From Corynebacterium sp. SCR221107 (lineage in GTDB: Bacteria; Actinomycetota; Actinomycetes; Mycobacteriales; Mycobacteriaceae), in the NCBI RefSeq assembly GCF_027886475.1, contig NZ_CP115670.1, positions 2,294,001 to 2,358,000 on the forward strand: a stretch of 64,000 nt of DNA, written 5' to 3'. The translations under genes and the position numbers were made by a program. Shown in pieces: positions 61,650 through 64,000 of this stretch. Each line of letters starts with the position of its first letter. Position 1 is the stretch's first letter. A model generated the notes under the pieces. It saw only the letters and a program-made list of their open reading frames with translations. It was not told where the DNA came from and ran no database searches.

Positions 61650-61904
61650 CGGTCGCTCCAAGGAAAGCCCACTGCCCCAAATTACACAAGACCTGCCATG
61701 GGGTTTAGTTCTTTGACAGTCTTTGAACTGGTTTATGCCCTAGGCTAGGCGCGCTTGGGGCCTGCCCAGTCGTGTCGTGTCCGCCCCGCCCCCAGGTACG
61801 CTGGCCCCACTCGGCCAAGGCTCTAGAAAAGAAGCCGGCCGGACGGTCCCGCTGGGAAGTCTCTGCCCGGTCCAACTCCACCCGTGAGGCGCCCTCGGTT
61901 TGAT
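61650..61904. other. Gene-free stretch before the second ISL3 remnant
   Basis: 255 bases, GC-rich in its second half, with no gene or structure I can support; open frames on the minus strand lack recognisable content. Confidence 0.4.
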
Positions 61905-62190
61905 GGCCCTTCCGGATCCGGAGTGCATAGCTGGGGTTCGCCGGTGATGCGGTGAGGCACAAGATTTAGGGGTCCTGGGGCGTGTGAAGATGCAAGTTCC
62001 TACACCAGCACTTCGCATCCCCAGGACCCGCTTTGAACGCTACCGCCAGCCTGCTTGCCGACACCATCTGCCGCACCGTCGAGCTCGGGGTGACCACCAC
62101 CGACGCCGCCGTGGCCGACGAGCTCACGCACTTGTTCTGCGCCCCGGTCACGCTGGACCCGGACTGCGCTGAGTGCGGGATGGCCGGCCG
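61905..62190 (+). mobile_element. Truncated ISL3-family element, copy C
   Basis: Starts GGCCCTTCCGGATCCGGAGT, the same end as copy B, and encodes the first 53 residues of the same transposase (from 62033) before breaking off at GMAGR, where IS3-family sequence begins. It differs from copy B by only a few bases. Confidence 0.85.
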
Positions 62191-62602
62191 TGTCGGGTGT
62201 CGTCAACGAACCGGAAGCGGCTCACCAGTTCGTCTCTTCCGCAAAATATTTAGCGGCCTTGCGCAGGATATCGCGTTCTTCCCGTAGCCGGCTGACTTCC
62301 CGTTCCAACTGGCGGATCCGCTCGGCCTCTGTCACCGAGTCCGGCGATGGGCCTGACGTGGTGGTGGTGGTGTTGGTGCGGGCTCCGGTGCCGTATTTCT
62401 TGAGCCAGTTCTGGAGAGTGTTGCGGTTGACTCCCAGTTCTGTGGCGATGGTCTGGATCGACGTGCCCGGGGACTTCTCGTAGAGCCCGACAGCGTCGCG
62501 CTTAAACTCCTCGGAGTAGGTCTTGCTTGGCATGGCGGCAGATTACCTTTCCCAGCATCATGCTGGTTTCAGGGTGTCCACCAAACAGGGGTCAGGTCCA
62601 TC
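62191..62602 (-). mobile_element. Truncated IS3-family element
   Basis: Runs on the minus strand from a terminal sequence TGGACCTGACCCCTGTTTGG (near 62602) through orfA to the first codons of orfB (VSRFRFVDDTR) and is cut at the ISL3 copy C junction. The DDE-bearing part of orfB is lost. Confidence 0.75.
62222..62533 (-). CDS. IS3-family transposase OrfA
   Basis: 103 aa. Helix-turn-helix (YSEEFKRDAVGLYEKSPGTSIQTIATELGVNRNTLQNWLKKYG), then a leucine-zipper-like coiled coil (AERIRQLEREVSRLREERDILRKAAKYFA) typical of IS3 OrfA. OrfB downstream is missing, so it cannot transpose on its own. Confidence 0.9.
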   Translation of the reverse strand: MPSKTYSEEFKRDAVGLYEKSPGTSIQTIATELGVNRNTLQNWLKKYGTGARTNTTTTTSGPSPDSVTEAERIRQLEREVSRLREERDILRKAAKYFAEETNW

Positions 62603-62603
62603 T

Positions 62604-62958
62604 TTGGTCATCCGTGCGCTGCGACAGACACTGGCGCTACGCCAGCGCCAGGACCCGTACTTTGAATCAGCCGGGGTGATCCATGACTCGGATGCGGGCT
62701 CACAGGGCGGATTCAACTGCTGGCCGCCCACCAGATGGACGGGTCTATCGGCACCGTCGACGACACCTACGACAACGGTCTGATGGAGTCAACGATCGGG
62801 CTGTACAAGTCTGAGCTCATTGATTTCGAGGCAGGGACGTGGACGGACTAGGGTAGGTGAAACGCGCCACAGCCGGATGGATCCACTGGTATAACCACGA
62901 GCGGTCGCATTCCTCGCTCGGGCATATCCCGCCGATCGAGCACTACACCAACTACTAA
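62604..62958 (+). pseudogene. Remnant of an IS3-family OrfB
   Basis: On the plus strand, pieces of the DDE domain are readable in shifted frames: VIHDSDAGSQ, then LLAAHQMDGSIGTVDDTYDNGLMEST with GLYKSELI, a stop, then GWIHWYNHERSHSSLGHIPPIEHYTNY. At least two frameshifts and an internal stop. Opposite orientation to the OrfA fragment beside it, so a different copy. Confidence 0.8.
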
Positions 62959-63044
62959 CGAGAAAACTACGCAGGCCTTCACGCCGCGTAACACGCCACT
63001 CTCAAAAATTCAGGCCGATTCACAGCATGAAATGAGGCTCCACC

Positions 63045-63797
63045 ATGTCCACACCGACTACCCCGCCCGGGCGAGTGGCCGGGTCGCGATGGTTGTTCCT
63101 TGCAGCCGCCGGCTGCGCGGCCGTGATTGCCATCGTCGTGTTCGTTGTCATTGGTGATGGCAACGAGGCCGAAGGACAGTCTGCACCCGCAGGTAGCGAG
63201 CAGGTAGAGGTCGACTACGACAATCTCTCGGTCCCGACCATCCCTTATACGGAGGTCATGGCCTGGTCCACCGAGCGGGTGAAGATGGAGGGTGAGCTGC
63301 CGGAGGGCACGATCTATCGCAGCATTGACACCAACCCCCGCTGGGTGAAGGTTAACCGCTTCACCGGTGAGGTCACGTACGAGCCGAAGGCGAAGGGGAT
63401 CCAGTTCCGCCCCTATGACATCACCATCGGGGCACAGCTGCCCGATGGTGAGACGCTGAACATCGAGGCCACAGTGGAGGTCATTCCGTACGAGAGTGAG
63501 GACAGCAAACCCGATCTCCTAGACCCGCCGATCCTGCCGCGCACGATCGTGAGCCCGGGCGACTCGGTGACCGTGCCGCTGGAGGGGCCACAGCTACCGG
63601 AGGGTACGACCTACATCGACAATGTCGGACCACTGTGGATGCGTGTCGATGAGTCCACCGGTGAGGTGAGTTTCATCCTGGACGAAACTTTCTCCGAATA
63701 TCCAGAGGGTACCAGGAATATTCTGATCACCGCATGGACACCGGACGGGCAGGTTGCGTCCATCAGGTCTGAGGTGGAGGTGGTTGCGGGCCGGTAA
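63045..63797 (+). CDS. Membrane-anchored surface protein with two Rib-like repeats
   Basis: 250 aa. A membrane helix at about 17-37 anchors it with the C-terminus outside. Two similar beta units follow: LPEGTIYRSIDTNPRWVKV...TGEVTYEP and LPEGTTYIDNVGPLWMRV...TGEVSFIL, the LPEGT-x-W-V-x-TGEV pattern of Rib/alpha-like Ig domains of Gram-positive surface proteins. Such proteins often mediate adhesion; that is only an inference here. A GAGG site precedes the ATG. Confidence 0.75.
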   Translation: MSTPTTPPGRVAGSRWLFLAAAGCAAVIAIVVFVVIGDGNEAEGQSAPAGSEQVEVDYDNLSVPTIPYTEVMAWSTERVKMEGELPEGTIYRSIDTNPRWVKVNRFTGEVTYEPKAKGIQFRPYDITIGAQLPDGETLNIEATVEVIPYESEDSKPDLLDPPILPRTIVSPGDSVTVPLEGPQLPEGTTYIDNVGPLWMRVDESTGEVSFILDETFSEYPEGTRNILITAWTPDGQVASIRSEVEVVAGR

Positions 63798-63835
63798 CCC
63801 GACGACGACCTTCCAATTATGCAGTGGTGGTCGAA

Positions 63836-63880
63836 AGAAACACCCTGGGGCAACAGTTGTTGTTGCCCCAGGGTGTTTCT
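63836..63880 (+). terminator. Terminator after the surface-protein gene
   Basis: A perfect 20-bp stem, AGAAACACCCTGGGGCAACA with its complement, 5-base loop, ending in GTTTCTTCT. The remaining 120 bases to the window edge hold nothing I can identify. Confidence 0.9.
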
Positions 63881-64000
63881 TCTGCCTGACAGCACCTGCC
63901 AGACAGGCAACGTGCCTCTAGGTGTTGACCGAGGGGGTGTCAGACGAAACCGCGCCTGCCTCTGTCCACAGACCGAAACCGCGGTCACGAGCATACCCCT

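Overview
The window reads as a chromosomal segment of a high-GC actinobacterium, most probably a Corynebacterium. The evidence is gene content and order: folC-valS, mdh, clpX, clpP2-clpP1-tig, rpiB, a mycothiol-linked DsbA-like oxidoreductase, pepN, glbO, a thioesterase/ettA/ssb-like run, and a mycolate-reductase (cmrA)-orn pair. This order parallels the Rv2460c-Rv2511 part of Mycobacterium tuberculosis as I remember it. Many starts are GTG or TTG, and several genes look leaderless.

Layout. 1-13 kb: folate/tRNA/TCA housekeeping genes (folC, valS, mdh), a TetR regulator, a copper- or sulfide-type regulated membrane protein, and the Clp protease block with a ClgR-type operator. 13-24 kb: tRNA-Pro, a GT87 membrane glycosyltransferase, tRNA-Gly, rpiB, an MFS transporter fused to an ArsR repressor, a DsbA-like nitroreductase, pepN and a frameshifted HNH gene. 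24-38 kb: metB, an ABC ATPase, mscS, glbO, two small-molecule transporters (DMT and ChrA), a thioesterase, ettA, an SSB-like protein, CopD-CtaG, DedA and a two-component system.

38.4-55.7 kb: a complete type I-E CRISPR-Cas system. By hand count the array has 134 repeats and 133 spacers (38400-46542). It is read on the minus strand and lies downstream of the minus-strand operon cas3-cse1-cse2-cas7-cas5-cas6-cas1-cas2. The trailing end of the array abuts the remnant of a broken PAP2 phosphatase gene.

The most interesting signal is just upstream of cas3, on the opposite strand. Two degenerate CRISPR repeats (55619-55646 and 55679-55706) lie 60 bp apart and enclose one 32-nt spacer. Both keep a foldable hairpin, and the first keeps the 5' handle. 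Spacer positions 2-12 match the cas3 leader at 55546-55556 exactly, next to an AA dinucleotide. This has the architecture of a CreR-type guide: a crRNA-like RNA that would direct Cascade to its own cas promoter for autorepression. The first-base statistics of the main array independently fit the same AA-type PAM.

56-64 kb: tRNA-Arg, a sortase-like protein, cmrA, orn and tRNA-His. These are followed by an insertion-sequence graveyard: one intact ISL3-family element, two truncated relatives and IS3-family debris. The graveyard surrounds a low-GC lipoprotein gene. A surface protein with two Rib-like repeats ends the window.
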